Below, piece after piece: positions 6,772 to 7,516 of a stretch of 7,516 nt of DNA. The notes beneath the pieces were generated by a model. The model saw only the letters and a list, made by a program, of their open reading frames with translations, was not told where the DNA came from and did not search any database. The DNA is from Bacteroidales bacterium (GTDB taxonomy: Bacteria; Bacteroidota; Bacteroidia; Bacteroidales; WCHB1-69), in contig JAISDH010000138.1 in NCBI GenBank assembly GCA_031264975.1, positions 1 through 7,516 of the forward strand, written 5' to 3'. Position 1 is the stretch's first letter, and every line of letters starts with the position of its first letter. The translations under genes were made by a program, and so were the position numbers.

Positions 6772-6783
6772 TTTGTATACAAA
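6772..6783. other. 12-bp perfect palindrome
   Basis: TTTGTATACAAA is a perfect inverted repeat with no spacer, in AT-rich DNA between the composite repeat and the 21-bp array. It could be a dimeric protein-binding site, but it could also occur by chance. Apart from it and the stem-loop, I see nothing notable in 6759-6838. Confidence 0.35.
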
Positions 6784-6838
6784 AAAATACAATGAAAGAA
6801 TACCCGTGATTTGAAAGTTTGAAAATTCGGAAACGAAA

Positions 6839-7516
6839 ACAATAGATATAGCGACGAAGTAGTTAACTATTTTGGCGACTGCTATAGATATTTTAATCCC
6901 TGATACAGATATTTTATTGACTGCTATAGATATGGTAGTGACTGCTATAGATATTTTATCGACTACTATAGATATTTTATCGACTGCTATAGATATGGTA
7001 TCGACTGTTATAGATATGGTATCGACTGCTATAGATATGGTATCGACTGCTATAGATATTTTAGCGACTGCTATAGATATGGTAGCGACTGCTATAGATA
7101 TTTTATCGACTGCTATAGATATTTTGGCGACTGCTATAGATATGGCAGAGTCAGCTGCAAATATGACAGTGTGAACTATAGATATTTTGTTGCACACTAT
7201 AGATATTTTGGCGAAAACTGCAAATATGGCAGAGTCAACTGTAAATATGGCAGAGTCAACTGCAAATATGACAGTACAAATAATAGATATTTTGGCGACA
7301 GATAAAGATATTTTGATGACAGATAAAGATATTTTAGAGACAGATATAGTTATTTCAATATCCGATACAGTTATTTTAATATCTGCTATAGTTATTTCAA
7401 CGACTGCTATAGATATTTTGACGACCGCTACAGTTATTTCAGCGACCGATAAAGCTATTTTAATGACTGCTATAGTTATTTTGATAATCGCTACAGTTAT
7501 TTCGATTACTGCTATA
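6839..7516. repeat. 21-bp tandem repeat array, at least 32 units, running off the window
   Basis: Imperfect 21-bp units follow each other in exact register: from the GCT at 6881 every unit start falls on a multiple of 21, up to 7511. Two degenerate units precede (6839 and 6860). The commonest unit has an AT-rich core TATAGATATTTTA, or the variant TATAGATATGGTA, joined by CGACTG. Other types appear after 7133: AAATATGGCAGAG units, GATAAAGAT units, and GTTATTTCA/GTTATTTTA units. In the 30 units from 6881, bases 6, 9, 10 and 11 never change and base 3 changes once. Read on the + strand, the unit gives a 7-residue repeat (TAIDILS), interrupted by TAG at 6860 and TGA at 7172. On the - strand it gives SIAVDKI, and that frame runs on into antisense rpoN. 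No ribosome-binding site, plausible start or recognised protein supports a gene. The far end is not seen. Confidence 0.93.

Noticed and set aside
6605..6783. Insertion sequence or miniature transposon
   Set aside because: No transposase, no terminal inverted repeats bounding the element and no target duplication can be seen.
6256..7197. 313-residue - strand ORF reading SIAVDKI repeats
   Set aside because: It is open through the 21-bp array and then runs antisense through the composite repeat and the rpoN helix-turn-helix region. Its invariant bases fall on third codon positions.
7226..7275. Sigma-54 promoter-like TGGC...CTGCA in the array
   Set aside because: The GG and GC are separated by 11 bases rather than the required 10, and the motif is just part of the repeat unit.
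6839..7516. Plasmid iterons or a CRISPR array
   Set aside because: There are no unique spacers, the units touch each other, and the neighbouring genes are chromosomal housekeeping genes without rep or cas genes.

Overview
The window looks like a chromosomal segment from a Bacteroidota bacterium, probably of the order Bacteroidales. Two TACCTTTG boxes match the Bacteroidota -7 promoter consensus TAnnTTTG, the DNA is AT-rich, no Shine-Dalgarno sequence stands out, and the proteins resemble Bacteroidota housekeeping enzymes. The genus cannot be told from the sequence alone. All six genes I can support lie on the + strand.

Layout. A promoter box at 61-68 precedes prs (97-1062, PRPP synthetase). 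A D-2-hydroxyacid dehydrogenase (1077-2015) follows 14 bp later. Positions 2016-2451 hold no credible gene. They are filled with short-period repeats: 7-bp and 8-bp units, an 84-bp tandem repeat (12 x 7), and AT-rich heptads that run right up to the GTG start of the next gene. A P-loop nucleotide-kinase-like protein (2452-3006) and a dCMP deaminase (3010-3501) follow, separated by 3 bp. A strong intrinsic terminator (3505-3528) closes this unit. A new promoter (3596-3625) then drives a LYS9-type saccharopine dehydrogenase (3667-5040), with rpoN/sigma-54 (5068-6597) 27 bp downstream.

The last 919 bp (6598-7516) carry no gene I can support. They begin with a second copy of the 7/8-bp composite repeat, immediately after the rpoN stop codon. 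A stem-loop and a 12-bp palindrome come next. From about 6839 to the window edge runs an array of at least 32 imperfect 21-bp units that stays in exact register without a single indel, despite considerable base divergence.

How the genes fit together. prs, the kinase-like protein and dCMP deaminase all belong to nucleotide supply: PRPP, phosphoryl transfer on a small substrate, and dCMP to dUMP on the way to dTMP. The saccharopine enzyme belongs to lysine metabolism. rpoN is a global regulator whose activator is not in the window. The genes themselves are ordinary. The unusual content is the repeat DNA: a modular heptad/octad element found right after two different stop codons, and the indel-free 21-bp array.
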